Assembly (NCBI RefSeq): GCF_001514305.1
Contig: NZ_KQ949089.1
Location: 62,001 to 126,000, forward strand
Direction of reading: 5' to 3'
DNA from: Streptomyces dysideae
Lineage (GTDB): Bacteria; Actinomycetota; Actinomycetes; Streptomycetales; Streptomycetaceae
Length of the DNA stretch: 64,000 nucleotides
Positions within the stretch are counted from its first letter, which is position 1. Each line of letters opens with the position of its first letter. Made by a program: the position numbers and the translations under genes. Below the pieces are notes generated by a model that saw nothing but the letters and a program-made list of their open reading frames with translations, had not been told where the DNA came from and did no database searches. Of this stretch, positions 7,944-16,620 are shown one piece after another.

Positions 7944-8807
7944 ATGCCGACTGACACCAATCTGTCAGCCAGCTCCGCGAAGCCGACGACGATCCGGGCG
8001 GCGATCCCGCGCCGGCTCCTGATGTGCCCGCCCCGCTTCTTCGACGTCACGTACTCCATCAATCCGTGGATGAACCCCCGCAAGCCGTCCGACGGGGCCC
8101 TGGCCCTGCTCCAGTGGGAGCGGCTGCGCGACGTGTACCTCGCGCTGGGCCACGCGGTGGAACTGATCGAGCCGCTGTCCGGCCTGCCCGACATGGTGTT
8201 CGCGGCGAACGGGGCGACGGTGGTCGACGGCAAGGTGCTCGGCGCCCGCTTCCGCCACATGGAACGGACCGCCGAGGGGCCCGCCTACCTGGAGTGGTTC
8301 CTGCGCAACGGCTTCGACGAGGTGCTGTGGCCCGAGGCCGTCAACGAGGGCGAGGGCGACTTCCTGCTGGCGGGCCGCCGCATCCTGGCCGGGACGGGCT
8401 TCCGCTCCGACCCCCGGTCGCACGCCGAGGCGCAGGAGTTCTTCGGTCTGCCGGTGACCAGCCTGACCCTGGTGAACCCGAACTTCTACCACCTGGACAC
8501 CGCCCTGGCCGTCCTGTCGCCGGACGAGATCATGTACTACCCTGACGCCTTCTCGCCCGGCAGCCTGGCGGTCTTGCGTGAGATGTTCCCGGGGGCCATC
8601 GAGGTGGCGAAGGCGGACGCGGACGTGTTCGGGCTGAACGCGTTCTCCGACGGCTACAACGTCGTGCTGCCACAGGCGGCGGTGGGTCTCGTCGAGACGC
8701 TGAAGGACCGGGGCTTCAACCCCGTCGGGGTGGACGTCGCCGAGCTGCTCAAGGCGGGCGGCAGCGTCAAGTGCTGCACGCTGGAGCTGCGTCAGGGGCG
8801 TGGCTGA
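7944..8807 (+). CDS. Amidinohydrolase of the dimethylarginine dimethylaminohydrolase family
   Basis: The 287-residue protein has the five-bladed propeller fold signatures of the arginine-modifying superfamily: an N-terminal LLMCPPRFFDVTYSINPWM, a central NEGEGDFLLAG, the catalytic His in NPNFYHLDTAL, and the catalytic Cys at C277 in GGSVKCCTLEL near the C-terminus. Members hydrolyse guanidino groups (DDAH, arginine deiminase) or transfer amidino groups. Length and motifs favour a DDAH-type hydrolase. ATG 7944 follows GAGGAGGAAG at good spacing; an upstream in-frame extension lacks a proper start. In this cluster it suggests an arginine-derived or guanidino intermediate is trimmed, or that citrulline/ornithine is supplied; that is inference. 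Confidence 0.85.
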   Translation: MPTDTNLSASSAKPTTIRAAIPRRLLMCPPRFFDVTYSINPWMNPRKPSDGALALLQWERLRDVYLALGHAVELIEPLSGLPDMVFAANGATVVDGKVLGARFRHMERTAEGPAYLEWFLRNGFDEVLWPEAVNEGEGDFLLAGRRILAGTGFRSDPRSHAEAQEFFGLPVTSLTLVNPNFYHLDTALAVLSPDEIMYYPDAFSPGSLAVLREMFPGAIEVAKADADVFGLNAFSDGYNVVLPQAAVGLVETLKDRGFNPVGVDVAELLKAGGSVKCCTLELRQGRG

Positions 8808-8835
8808 ACGGGAATGGGGCGAAAGGACGCAGACG

Positions 8836-9252
8836 ATGGCGACGGCCCAGGACGTCCGCAGACTGGCGCTCTCCCTGCCTCGCACGGAGGAGGCGCTGGT
8901 ACGGGACCGGGTCAAGTTCCGGGTCGGCCGGCTGGTCTACGTGGCGCTGTCCCCGGACGAGCGGTCCATGGGGTTCGCGTTCCCGCGGGAGGAACGGGCC
9001 GCGCTGATCGCCTCGGAGCCGGAGAAGTTCTCCATGCCGGTGCCCTCCGACGAGCGGTTCAACTGGGTGCGGGTACGGCTGGCACCGCTGGACGGGGACG
9101 AACTGACCGAACTCGTGGTCGGCGCCTGGGCGATGGTCGTACCCAAGCGCCTCTCGGCGGACCGCTTGGCCCAGTTGGAAGCGAAGGCGGCGCGGCGGTG
9201 CGGCGAGTCCGCCGCCAGGCCCGAGGAGAAGGATGGTGCGGGCGATGACTGA
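8836..9252 (+). CDS. MmcQ/YjbR-family protein
   Basis: The 138-residue protein begins MATAQDVRRLALSLP and continues with a compact CyaY-like alpha+beta fold pattern (KFRVGRLVYVALSPDE, FNWVRVRLAPLDGDEL, LVVGAWAMVVPKRL). This matches MmcQ/YjbR proteins, which are small, double-wing DNA-binding-like or metabolite-binding proteins of unsettled function. ATG 8836 is used because AAGGA lies eight bases upstream. The gene follows the amidinohydrolase by 28 bp and overlaps the cupin gene, so it is probably in the operon. Confidence 0.75.
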   Translation: MATAQDVRRLALSLPRTEEALVRDRVKFRVGRLVYVALSPDERSMGFAFPREERAALIASEPEKFSMPVPSDERFNWVRVRLAPLDGDELTELVVGAWAMVVPKRLSADRLAQLEAKAARRCGESAARPEEKDGAGDD

Positions 9253-9586
9253 CAGCGGTGCGGAAGTGCACGACCTGTCGGCTCTCGACGCCCGCCAGGC
9301 CGCCGAGGGACGCCGGTACCTGGAGTTCCTGCGGGTGCCCGCGATGAGCGCCGGGCTGTACGCGCTGTCCGCGGGGGCCGCCGATCCCCAGCGGCCACAC
9401 GCGGAGGACGAGCTTTATCACGTCGTCGCCGGTCGCGCCGTGCTGCGGATCGGCGAGGAGGACCATCCCGTGGCAGCCGGCTCGGTCTGCTTCGTGCCGG
9501 CGCGGGTCCCGCACCGCTTCCACTCCATCACCGAGGATCTGCGCGTGCTCGTCGTCTTCGCGCCGAGCGAGACCCCCGAGCCGTGA
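9233..9586 (+). CDS. Single-domain cupin
   Basis: The 117-residue protein has both cupin motifs: PHAEDELYHVVAGRAVLRIG (motif 1, metal ligands His, Glu, His) and an incomplete motif 2, VPARVPHRFHSI, with His. The metal site therefore looks intact, consistent with a small Fe/Zn/Mn cupin acting as isomerase, dioxygenase or cyclase. ATG 9233 has GGAG at a short spacing; ATG 9245 is the alternative. It overlaps the upstream gene and is the last gene of the leftmost operon, 213 bp before the ferredoxin gene. Confidence 0.8.
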   Translation: MVRAMTDSGAEVHDLSALDARQAAEGRRYLEFLRVPAMSAGLYALSAGAADPQRPHAEDELYHVVAGRAVLRIGEEDHPVAAGSVCFVPARVPHRFHSITEDLRVLVVFAPSETPEP

Positions 9587-9609
9587 TGCGCGGCGACGGC
9601 CGGTGAACC

Positions 9610-9642
9610 GCGTTCAAGCGGCGACCGGCCGCGCTTGAACGC
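9610..9642. terminator. Inverted repeat after the first operon
   Basis: The arms GCGTTCAAGCG (9610-9620) and CGCTTGAACGC (9632-9642) are perfect 11-bp complements around an 11-nt loop. The hairpin lies 23 bp after the cupin stop and 157 bp before the ferredoxin start. There is no T-run, which is normal for Streptomyces terminators. An operator for the ferredoxin/P450 unit is the alternative reading. Confidence 0.5.
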
Positions 9643-9799
9643 CTTCCTCACCCGTGAACATTGCCGAGGGACGGCACGGCTGATTCGCTGTCCCACGGCT
9701 TCCCCTTTTCGCTGACTCGCGACGTCTCCATTCTGCGGAAAACACGTCGTACCGATTTTCTCTGCTGCTGTCCGAAGACGAGAGCTGGGAGTGGTGTGA

Positions 9800-10033
9800 A
9801 TGTCTGCTGAGAGCCGCTGGCGCATTTCCGTCGATCGCGGTGCATGCATCGGTTCCGGAGTGTGTATGGGCGACCGGCCCGACCGCTTCATGTTGCGGAA
9901 CGGCCAGTCGGAACCGATCGACGCGGAAATCAACGCGGACGACGAAGTGCTGGCCGTCGCGGATTCCTGCCCGCGGGAGGCGATCCGCATCGTTGAGGTG
10001 TCCAGCGGCAACGTCCTGGCCCCCGTGGACTGA
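9800..10033 (+). CDS. 3Fe-4S ferredoxin (P450 partner)
   Basis: The 77-residue acidic ferredoxin has cluster ligands C16 and C22 (GACIGSGVC) and C57 followed by Pro (DSCPREAI). The usual second Cys of a 4Fe-4S motif is Ser19, so this is a three-Cys [3Fe-4S] type, the standard electron donor of actinobacterial P450s. It is 12 bp upstream of the P450 gene and clearly cotranscribed. No ferredoxin reductase gene is in the window; a housekeeping one would supply electrons. Confidence 0.93.
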   Translation: MSAESRWRISVDRGACIGSGVCMGDRPDRFMLRNGQSEPIDAEINADDEVLAVADSCPREAIRIVEVSSGNVLAPVD

Positions 10034-10045
10034 GAGGATTTTCAG

Positions 10046-11272
10046 ATGCAGAATTCCCAGGCAGAGGTCATCGAAAAGATACCCGCCGATTTCGTGCAGG
10101 ATTCCTACGCGCTCTACGCCCGGCTGCGGGAGGAGGGGCCGCCGCGCAAGGTCCTGATGCCGCACGGCGTCAAGGTCTGGATGGTGACGCGCTACGACGA
10201 TGTCCGGACGCTGCTGGCCGACAGCCGGGTGAGCAAGGACGGCCGGCGCATCAACGAGATGTTCGCCCGGCATTCCGAGACGCCCACCGAGGCACCGGCC
10301 CCGGTGGACAACGACCTGGCCGCGCACATGCTCAACAGCGACCCTCCGAACCACGCCCGACTACGCCGACTGGTGGGCAAGGCGTTCACCGAGCGCCGGG
10401 CGAAGGCACTGCGCCCCAGGATCGAGGAGATCACCGACGCGCTGCTGGACCGGTTGGCCGAGAACCCGGAGGCCGATCTCATCGAGCAGTTCGCCGCACC
10501 GCTCACGATCACCGTGCTCGCGGAGCTGCTCGGCGTGCCGCCCGAGGACCGGGCCGTGTTCCGCTCCTGGACCAACACCCTGGTCGGTGCCAACCACACC
10601 GAGGAGGAGGTGGCTTCGGCTTCGGCCGCGGTCACCGAGTTCACCGAGGCACTGATCGACGTCAAGACCGCCAACCCGGGCGAGGACATGTTCAGCGCCC
10701 TCGTGCAGGCCAGCGAGGACGGCGACCGGCTCACCAAGTCCGAACTGGTCGCGATGGTCTTCCTCCTGGTGGTCGCGGGCCACGACACCACGCTGAGCAT
10801 GATCGGCAACGCGGTCAACGTGCTGCTCCGCAACCCGGACCAGCTGGCTCTGCTGAAGTCCGACCCGTCGCTGCTGCCGAACGCGGTGGACGAACTGCTG
10901 CGCTACGAGGGGCCGGTGGGCCTGGCCACCTTCCGGTTCACCACGGACGACATCCCGCTGGACGGGGTGACGATACCGGGCGGTGAGATCGTGGTGGTCG
11001 CGTTGGGCTCGGCCAACCGGGACGCCGAGAAGTTCGAGAACCCCGACGCGCTGGACATCACCCGCAGGATCAGCGGAAACCTGGCCTTCGGCCACGGCAT
11101 CCACTACTGCGCGGGCGCGCCCCTGGGACGGCTCCAGGTGGAGATCGGTGTGGGCCGGCTGCTGCGGCGCTTCCCGGACCTGAGGTTCGCCTCCGATCCC
11201 GACAGGTTCCGCTGGAAGGCCAGCACCATCATGCACGGCCTGGTCGAGCTGCCGGTCCACCTGGTCGCCTGA
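10046..11272 (+). CDS. Cytochrome P450 monooxygenase
   Basis: The 408-residue soluble bacterial P450 has the I-helix oxygen-activation motif VAGHDTT, the K-helix ExxR within VDELLRYE, and the heme loop FGHGIHYCAGAPLGR with C355 as thiolate ligand. All catalytic landmarks are intact. It most resembles CYP107/CYP105-type macrolide and peptide tailoring enzymes in general layout. With the upstream ferredoxin it forms a two-gene tailoring unit, predicted to hydroxylate or otherwise oxidise the product of the cluster. Confidence 0.95.
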   Translation: MQNSQAEVIEKIPADFVQDSYALYARLREEGPPRKVLMPHGVKVWMVTRYDDVRTLLADSRVSKDGRRINEMFARHSETPTEAPAPVDNDLAAHMLNSDPPNHARLRRLVGKAFTERRAKALRPRIEEITDALLDRLAENPEADLIEQFAAPLTITVLAELLGVPPEDRAVFRSWTNTLVGANHTEEEVASASAAVTEFTEALIDVKTANPGEDMFSALVQASEDGDRLTKSELVAMVFLLVVAGHDTTLSMIGNAVNVLLRNPDQLALLKSDPSLLPNAVDELLRYEGPVGLATFRFTTDDIPLDGVTIPGGEIVVVALGSANRDAEKFENPDALDITRRISGNLAFGHGIHYCAGAPLGRLQVEIGVGRLLRRFPDLRFASDPDRFRWKASTIMHGLVELPVHLVA

Positions 11273-11302
11273 GGCCGGGGCCGGGGCCGGGGCCGGGGCC
11301 GG
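11273..11302. repeat. GGCCGG hexamer tandem repeat, five copies
   Basis: Five uninterrupted copies of GGCCGG (also readable as GGGGCC) begin just after the P450 stop codon. All-GC hexamer runs like this can fold into G-quadruplex or long hairpin structures and are prone to slippage. It directly precedes the perfect hairpin at 11311, so it may add to transcription arrest. Confidence 0.9.
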
Positions 11303-11310
11303 TAGCGGGG

Positions 11311-11347
11311 AGGGGGGTACCGGCAGATGGCACGCCGGTACCCCCCT
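11311..11347. terminator. Perfect 14-bp bidirectional terminator
   Basis: The arms 11311-11324 (AGGGGGGTACCGGC) and 11334-11347 (GCCGGTACCCCCCT) are exact complements with a 9-nt loop. The hairpin sits between the P450 gene and a convergent gene, 38 bp after one stop and 22 bp after the other. It marks the right border of the biosynthetic cluster. Confidence 0.85.
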
Positions 11348-11369
11348 GAAGGGCCGTCAGCCACGGCCG

Positions 11370-11867
11370 TCAGTGAGTACGCCTGAAGTCCATGATCCAG
11401 TTTGTCTCCCAGTCGCCGTCCCCCGTCACGGAGAACGCCTGCTCCCAACGCGCCGAGTCGGCGGTGATCCCGGACCAGATGAAACGGCACCGCACGGAGG
11501 AGCCCTTGTGGCTCTCCTCCCCGTGGAACTCGCCGACGCCGTCCGGCCCGAACCGGCCGACGACCGGCGGGGACATCCGGCCGGTGAGGCTGTTGACCCA
11601 GTTCAGCGACCACTCGTCACGTTCCGTGTCGTACAGGCGCAGCGTGAGGCCGGAGAAGTCCTTGGTGGGAAAGACGATTTCGTCGACGTTGGCACCGCCG
11701 TCGAACAGCGTGCCGTGGCAGGTGGCCGTCGCCGGGAACTCCTCCCAGTCACTGCCGCCGGACAGCGGCTCGCGCAGCCGACGGTTGGTCACCTCCCAGG
11801 TGCCGATCAGGAAGTCGAAGGCGCCCGGCCCGGTGGGGTGGGTGAAGGAGGCGGCGGAGTCCGTCAC
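11370..11867 (-). CDS. DUF1579-like lipocalin-type protein
   Basis: The 165-residue protein begins at a GTG (MTDSAASFTHPTGPG) preceded by AAGGACAG. Early it has FDFLIGTWEVTNRRL, and later beta strands rich in W (DEWSLNWVNSLTGRM, CRFIWSGI, WEQAFSVTGDGDWETNWIMDF). The opening F-x-FL-x-G-x-W motif and even strand spacing are those of DUF1579-like small calycin barrels. It overlaps the upstream HD-domain gene by GTGA, so the two form an operon. Ligand and role are unknown. Confidence 0.65.
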   Translation of the reverse strand: MTDSAASFTHPTGPGAFDFLIGTWEVTNRRLREPLSGGSDWEEFPATATCHGTLFDGGANVDEIVFPTKDFSGLTLRLYDTERDEWSLNWVNSLTGRMSPPVVGRFGPDGVGEFHGEESHKGSSVRCRFIWSGITADSARWEQAFSVTGDGDWETNWIMDFRRTH

Positions 11868-12490
11868 GCTTCTGTCCTTTCGTGCCGGGGGGCGGGGTGG
11901 GAGACGGCGGAGTCGAGGTGTGCGCGGAGGAGGCTGCCGGGCCATGAGTGGAGGGGGGCCTTCTCGGGCCGGCGCAGGGCCTGCGCGACCACGGCGCCGG
12001 TCAGCTCCCGTTCGATGGCCAGCCGGGGATGGAGCCGTTCCATCTCCTCCCGTACGGCGGGATCGTCGATCGCCCCCTCGCCGAAGTCCGTGAGGACGCC
12101 CAGCCGGGTCAACAGGGTGAGGGGGCCGCGCCTTTCGGCGATATGAGGTGAGGTGTGCAGGGCGATGGCCTCCCAGACCTCGTCGACCCGGTCGGCGCCG
12201 AGCCCCTCGGCGGTGAGCAGTTCGGCGGCCGCGTCGGCGCCCTCGACCTCGAACCGCCGGGGGCCGTCGTGCGCGTCCGAGGTGCCGAGGTCGTGCAGCG
12301 AGCAGGCGTAGAACAGCAGATCGTCGTCGTAGTCGCGACCGGCGGCCATGCCACGTCGTTCGCCCGCGAGCACGGCCCACATATAGGTGCGGATGCTGTG
12401 GTTCACGATAGCCGGGTGCACGAGCCGGGTCAGGACGTCCCGGGCCGTCGCCGCGCCTGGATGGATGGGTAGGGAAGGTAATTCGATCAC
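11864..12490 (-). CDS. HD-domain metal phosphohydrolase
   Basis: The 208-residue protein has the HD superfamily metal ligands: His in IVNHSIRTY, the HD pair in FYACSLHDLGTSD (about residue 67), and a later EAIALHTSPHI. This layout resembles the cyanamide hydratase/HD-type phosphohydrolase group. The substrate cannot be told. It is coupled to the downstream DUF1579-like gene by a 4-bp overlap. No promoter is evident in the 142-bp gap upstream. Confidence 0.8.
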   Translation of the reverse strand: MIELPSLPIHPGAATARDVLTRLVHPAIVNHSIRTYMWAVLAGERRGMAAGRDYDDDLLFYACSLHDLGTSDAHDGPRRFEVEGADAAAELLTAEGLGADRVDEVWEAIALHTSPHIAERRGPLTLLTRLGVLTDFGEGAIDDPAVREEMERLHPRLAIERELTGAVVAQALRRPEKAPLHSWPGSLLRAHLDSAVSHPAPRHERTEA

Positions 12491-12632
12491 GCGCCCACGA
12501 TAGTGCTCGATTGAAATATCGCCAGGGGGGCGTGGTGAATCGCGGAATTAACGACAGCGTTCGCAGAATTCCAGGCACTTCGCCGAACGGATGGGCGGCG
12601 CGGGTACCTCAGGCGCGTCCTTTTCGTCCGGC

Positions 12633-13640
12633 TCATCCGGCGCGCGGCCCGGACGCCGACGCCCCGCGTCGCTGCTGCGCCGCGCGGTGGCGGAAGACAT
12701 GGCGGTAGGTCTGCGGAGAGACACCGGTGAGCCGGCCGAAGTGGTACCGGAGGTTGGTGGCGCTGCCGAAGCCGGTGCGTTGCGCGACACTCTCCACCGG
12801 GTCGTCGGTCGTCTCCAGCAGCTCCTGGGCGAGCCGGACCCGTTCCTGCAGGATCCACTGCAACGGTGTCGTGCCGAGTGCCTCGCGGAACCGACGGGCG
12901 AAGGTGCGCTCGCTGAGCCCCGCCTCCCGGGCGAGCTGTGGCACCGTCAGCTGCTCGTGCAGCCGGCGACGGGCCCATTCCAGGACGGGCGCGAGCGTGT
13001 CGCTCGTCCTGCGTACCCGGACGGGCGGCCGCGCGTACTGGGCCTGTCCGCCCTCGCGGTGCGGCGGTACGACCATGCGTCGGGCCACCTCGTTGGCGAC
13101 CGCGGAGCCGAAGTCCTGGCGGACCAGATGCAGGCAGAGGTCGATGGCGGACCCCGTGCCGGCCGAGGTGAGGATGGTGCCGTCCTCGATGTAGAGGGAG
13201 GTGGGGTCGAACTCGACGTCGGGGAAGCGATGGCTGAAGTCCATCGCGTTCATCCAGTGCGCCGTGGCCCGCCGGCCGTCGAGCAGCCCCGCGGCGGCCA
13301 GCACATAGGCGCCGGAGCATATGGAGACGATGCGTTGGCCCATCTCATAGGCCTTGCGCACGGCTTGGAGCAGTCCTGCGGGGGGATTGATCTGCACGTC
13401 CCGTGAGCATGCCGCCACCACCACCGTATCGGCGCCGGCCAGCTCGTCCAGGCTGTGCGAGGTGGGCACGATGAGCCCGGTCGCCGTGGTCAGCGGGCCG
13501 GGCTGTGCGGCGCACAGCCGCAGCTCGTACCAGGGATCGACGAGATCACTGCGGTCGATGCCGAACACCTCGCACGGAACGGCCAGTTCGAACGTGGGGG
13601 CGCCGTCGGTCACGGCCACGGCCACAACATGTCGCTGCAT
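12633..13640 (-). CDS. GlxA-type AraC-family transcriptional regulator
   Basis: The 335-residue regulator has two domains. Residues 1-190 form a DJ-1/PfpI-like sensor domain with nucleophile-elbow Cys in IVSICSGAYVLAAAG. Residues 215-320 form the AraC double HTH (LTVPQLAREAGLSERTFARRF and VAQRTGFGSATNLRYHF). GlxA-like proteins sense small metabolites, often amino acids or their derivatives. The gene is divergent from an amino-acid permease with only 50 bp between the starts, so it is the likely regulator of that permease. Confidence 0.92.
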   Translation of the reverse strand: MQRHVVAVAVTDGAPTFELAVPCEVFGIDRSDLVDPWYELRLCAAQPGPLTTATGLIVPTSHSLDELAGADTVVVAACSRDVQINPPAGLLQAVRKAYEMGQRIVSICSGAYVLAAAGLLDGRRATAHWMNAMDFSHRFPDVEFDPTSLYIEDGTILTSAGTGSAIDLCLHLVRQDFGSAVANEVARRMVVPPHREGGQAQYARPPVRVRRTSDTLAPVLEWARRRLHEQLTVPQLAREAGLSERTFARRFREALGTTPLQWILQERVRLAQELLETTDDPVESVAQRTGFGSATNLRYHFGRLTGVSPQTYRHVFRHRAAQQRRGASASGPRAG

Positions 13641-13690
13641 GGCAGGAATTTAGCGCACCCTGTCGTTTCCGCCGCTTGCGCATACTGATC

Positions 13691-15091
13691 ATGCTTCGGA
13701 ACCCTCTTTCCATGAGCTCCGAGTCGGGCGAAACGAAGAAGAGCCGGCCGTCAGGTCGGCTCACAGCGGTCCAGGGCACGGCGATGTATGTAGGTGCGGT
13801 CCTGGGCACCGGGGTCATCGCCCTGCCCGCACTCGCCGCCGACGCCGCCGGGCCCGCCTCCCTGCTCGCGTGGCTCGCGCTCGTGCTGCTGTCGGCTCCG
13901 CTGGCGGCGACCTTCGCGGCGCTGGGCGCACGTCATCCGGACGCGGGCGGGGTATCGACCTACGCGCGCCTGGCGTTCGGTGACCGTACGGCAGCGGTGG
14001 TCGGCTGGTGCTTCTACCTCGCGGTGCCACCGGGGGCGAGCGCCGCGGCCCTCTTCGGCGGCGCCTACGTGTCGTCGGCGCTCGGTGGCGGGCGGACCAC
14101 CAGCACGGTGACGGCGGTCGCGCTGATGGCCGTCGTCACCGCCTCCAACGCGGTGGGTGTGCAGGTGACCGGGCGATTCCAGTTCGCCCTGGCCGGACTG
14201 CTCGTCGCCCTGCTGCTGGCGGCGGTGGCCCTGTCGCTGCCACACGCGAGCACCGAAAACCTGCGGCCCTTCGCCCCCCACGGCTGGACGGCGATCGCTC
14301 CGGCGGCGGCCCTGCTGGTGTGGAGCTTCGCCGGCTGGGAGGCGATCACCCACCTGGCGGGGGAGTTCCGGTCCCCGGCCCGCGACCTGCCGCGGGCGAC
14401 GACAGCCGCCGTGGTCGTCGTCGGCGTGCTGTACCTGGCGGTGGCCTTTGCCGTCATCGCGGTACTGGGGCCGGGTGCCGCACGCTCCGAAGCACCACTC
14501 GGCGACCTGATGGCCGTGGGGCTGGGCGGCAACGCCCGGCTACTGGCCGCGATGGCAGCCCTGCTGCTTACGCTCGGAGCGATGAACGCCTACTTCGCGG
14601 GCGCCGCCAAACTCGGCGCCGCCCTCGGCCGGGACGGGGCGCTGCCGGCCTGGCTCACTCGAGGCAGCACGGCCGGCGAGGTGCCGCGCCGCAGCCTCGG
14701 CGTCGTCTCATCGCTCGCCTTGGTGTCGCTGGTCACCGTGGCCCTGACCGGCCTGGGAGCCCGCCCGCTGGTGCTGCTGACCACGGGGTCGTTCGTCACG
14801 GTGTACGCGGTCGGCGTGGCCGCCGCGTTGCGGCTGCTGCCGAAGCGGGGCAAGTCCCGTGCGGCGGCGCTCGTCGCGCTCGTCGCGGTGCTGATCATGC
14901 TGCTCATGTCGGGCCGGTACCTGCTGTGGCCGCTCGCGGTCACCGGCGCCGCCCTGGTCTACCTCAGGCTCGGCGGCCGACGAGCCGGCCGAGCAACATC
15001 CGTCGGGGCGGCACCGGATGGCGCGGCTTCGGCCGTGGCCGCCGCTCCACCAGTTGACGTGTCTTCGGACCCCACAGAGAGAAGCTCGTGA
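13691..15091 (+). CDS. APC-superfamily amino-acid permease
   Basis: The ~466-residue polytopic protein has about 12 hydrophobic helices. Helix 1 carries the broken-helix motif GAVLGTGVIALPA typical of APC transporters, and WSFAGWEAITHLAGEF matches helix 6. The C-terminal 40 residues are Ala/Ser/Pro-rich and non-membrane. ATG 13691 and ATG 13712 are both possible starts. It is transcribed away from the GlxA-like regulator. The stop overlaps the next gene by 4 bp (GTGA). Confidence 0.88.
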   Translation: MLRNPLSMSSESGETKKSRPSGRLTAVQGTAMYVGAVLGTGVIALPALAADAAGPASLLAWLALVLLSAPLAATFAALGARHPDAGGVSTYARLAFGDRTAAVVGWCFYLAVPPGASAAALFGGAYVSSALGGGRTTSTVTAVALMAVVTASNAVGVQVTGRFQFALAGLLVALLLAAVALSLPHASTENLRPFAPHGWTAIAPAAALLVWSFAGWEAITHLAGEFRSPARDLPRATTAAVVVVGVLYLAVAFAVIAVLGPGAARSEAPLGDLMAVGLGGNARLLAAMAALLLTLGAMNAYFAGAAKLGAALGRDGALPAWLTRGSTAGEVPRRSLGVVSSLALVSLVTVALTGLGARPLVLLTTGSFVTVYAVGVAAALRLLPKRGKSRAAALVALVAVLIMLLMSGRYLLWPLAVTGAALVYLRLGGRRAGRATSVGAAPDGAASAVAAAPPVDVSSDPTERSS

Positions 15092-15768
15092 CCGACAGAC
15101 CTTTGATCAGCATGCCCGCCGGCCCGCAGGCCCCCGATCTGGAACAGCTCCGGGCCGCGGTGATCCGGTTCTCACAACTGCCGGGAGTCGACAAGGCGGC
15201 TGCGCCCGAGACCGCCGCGCCGGCACTGGACCTCGCGATCCGGGACCACCGCACGGCGCTGCTGCGCTGGCTCAACTCCTGGGGATGCCGCATCCGCTAC
15301 CCCCGAGCCGGGGAGACCGATCTGTTCGACGCCGGAATTCGTGACTGGGCGGCCCGCTGGGCAGGCGCGATCGTCCCGGCGAAGGTGCCCCTCGCTCAGC
15401 TGACCGACGAGGACATCACACTGCTGGGCGAGTACTACGCGGATCTGGCGAACCTGACCGTCGGGACGCCCGGGCGCCCCCGGTCGCTGGGCCCCACGGC
15501 GGCGGCCAAGACGCTGTACCGGCTGCGTCCGCGCACCTTCATGCCCTGGGACGATGCCATCGCGAACAGCCTGCACGGTGCCCGGGACGCGGCGGCGTTC
15601 AAGGCCCACCAGAGCCTCGGACGGAGCTGGGCACGCCGATTGCTCGACGAGAGCGGGCTGGACGAGCGGGCTCTGGCCTCGGCCCTCGACAGCGAGGGCA
15701 GGTCACTGCCGAAGCTGCTGGACGACTACTGCTATATGCGATTCACCCGGGGAGACTTCGCCTCGTGA
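15088..15768 (+). CDS. Conserved hypothetical protein
   Basis: The 226-residue soluble protein is unrecognised. It begins with a GTG overlapping the permease stop, so it is translationally coupled to it. It contains WLNSWGCRIRYPRAGE, a helical middle (LGEYYADLANLTVG), and YRLRPRTFMPWDDAIAN, which has the look of a small helical domain rather than an enzyme with a known motif. There is no signal peptide or TM segment. Codon use is normal for the chromosome. Confidence 0.6.
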   Translation: MTDRPLISMPAGPQAPDLEQLRAAVIRFSQLPGVDKAAAPETAAPALDLAIRDHRTALLRWLNSWGCRIRYPRAGETDLFDAGIRDWAARWAGAIVPAKVPLAQLTDEDITLLGEYYADLANLTVGTPGRPRSLGPTAAAKTLYRLRPRTFMPWDDAIANSLHGARDAAAFKAHQSLGRSWARRLLDESGLDERALASALDSEGRSLPKLLDDYCYMRFTRGDFAS

Positions 15769-15876
15769 CGCCGATGAAATCGAATTGATTTCTCGGTCAT
15801 TTTCCTTGAATTCCAATGCGGAGCTACGGAGTTCACGCGCTGTTGCTGCGAGTGAATGGCGACTAGGATTCCGGTC

Positions 15877-16416
15877 ATGATGGAATTGGACGAGCAGGGG
15901 CGCCCGATACCCCCGCTATCGGGCGATGAGGCCGTCACATTATTGGGATTCCTGGATCACCAGCGCGCGACACTGGCGTGGAAATGCTCGGGTCTGGACG
16001 CAGCCGGCCTACGGTCGACCGTGGGTGCCTCCACCATGACGCTGGGCGGGCTGCTGAAGCACCTGGCCTTCGCCGAGGACTGGTGGTTCTCCCGGCGGCT
16101 CCACGGGCATGCTCCGGCACCCCCGTGGAACGCGGTCGACTGGGGCGCCGACGTCGACTGGGACTGGAACTCGGCCGCCGGTGACACTCCGGAGCAGCTC
16201 CTGGCCCTCTGGCAGGATTCCGTGGCACGCTCCCGTTCCTTGACTGCGGAGGCGCTGGCGGACGGCGGTCTCGAGCACCCGGCCCGGCGCCCGCAGTCCG
16301 ACGGGCAGGTCCCCAGTCTCCGGTGGATCCTGTGCCACGTCATCGAGGAGTACGCACGTCACAACGGCCACGCCGACCTCCTCCGGGAGTCGGTGGACGG
16401 GCTCACCGGCTCATGA
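15877..16416 (+). CDS. DinB-like (DUF664) protein
   Basis: The 179-residue four-helix-bundle protein has the three-His metal site pattern of the DinB/YfiT family: GLLKHLAFAEDWWFSRRL, then IEEYARHNGHADLLRE near the end. Actinobacterial DUF664 members are often thiol-dependent transferases. ATG 15877 (MMELDEQ) has AGGA upstream; an extension to 15856 is open but lacks a ribosome-binding site. It is monocistronic, with a strong hairpin about 180 bp downstream. Confidence 0.82.
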   Translation: MMELDEQGRPIPPLSGDEAVTLLGFLDHQRATLAWKCSGLDAAGLRSTVGASTMTLGGLLKHLAFAEDWWFSRRLHGHAPAPPWNAVDWGADVDWDWNSAAGDTPEQLLALWQDSVARSRSLTAEALADGGLEHPARRPQSDGQVPSLRWILCHVIEEYARHNGHADLLRESVDGLTGS

Positions 16417-16597
16417 CGCCACCAGGGCGGGGCCCGAGGGTTGGTCCACCTCAGCGATGACCGCGTAGCGAGACTCCTCGCCCCGCCAGGGCAGTACATC
16501 GTCGGCCGCCGAGCGGGCCCGGCAGCCATCGCAGGTGTTGAGGCGCGTCGCCTCGCCCGCACAGCCTCCGCCGAGGCGGAGCCGGGCCCTTCTCTTT

Positions 16598-16620
16598 CCG
16601 CCTCACACCCTGTGAGGCGG
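16598..16620. terminator. Perfect 10-bp hairpin between convergent genes
   Basis: CCGCCTCACA (16598-16607) pairs exactly with TGTGAGGCGG (16611-16620) across a 3-nt loop. It overlaps the stop codon and last codons of the minus-strand gene and follows the DinB-like gene, so it can end transcription from either side. A smaller GC hairpin lies just before it at 16566-16581. Confidence 0.75.

Noticed and set aside
11273..11302. CRISPR-like tandem repeat
   Set aside because: It is a six-base microsatellite without spacers; no CRISPR array or cas gene is seen anywhere in the window.
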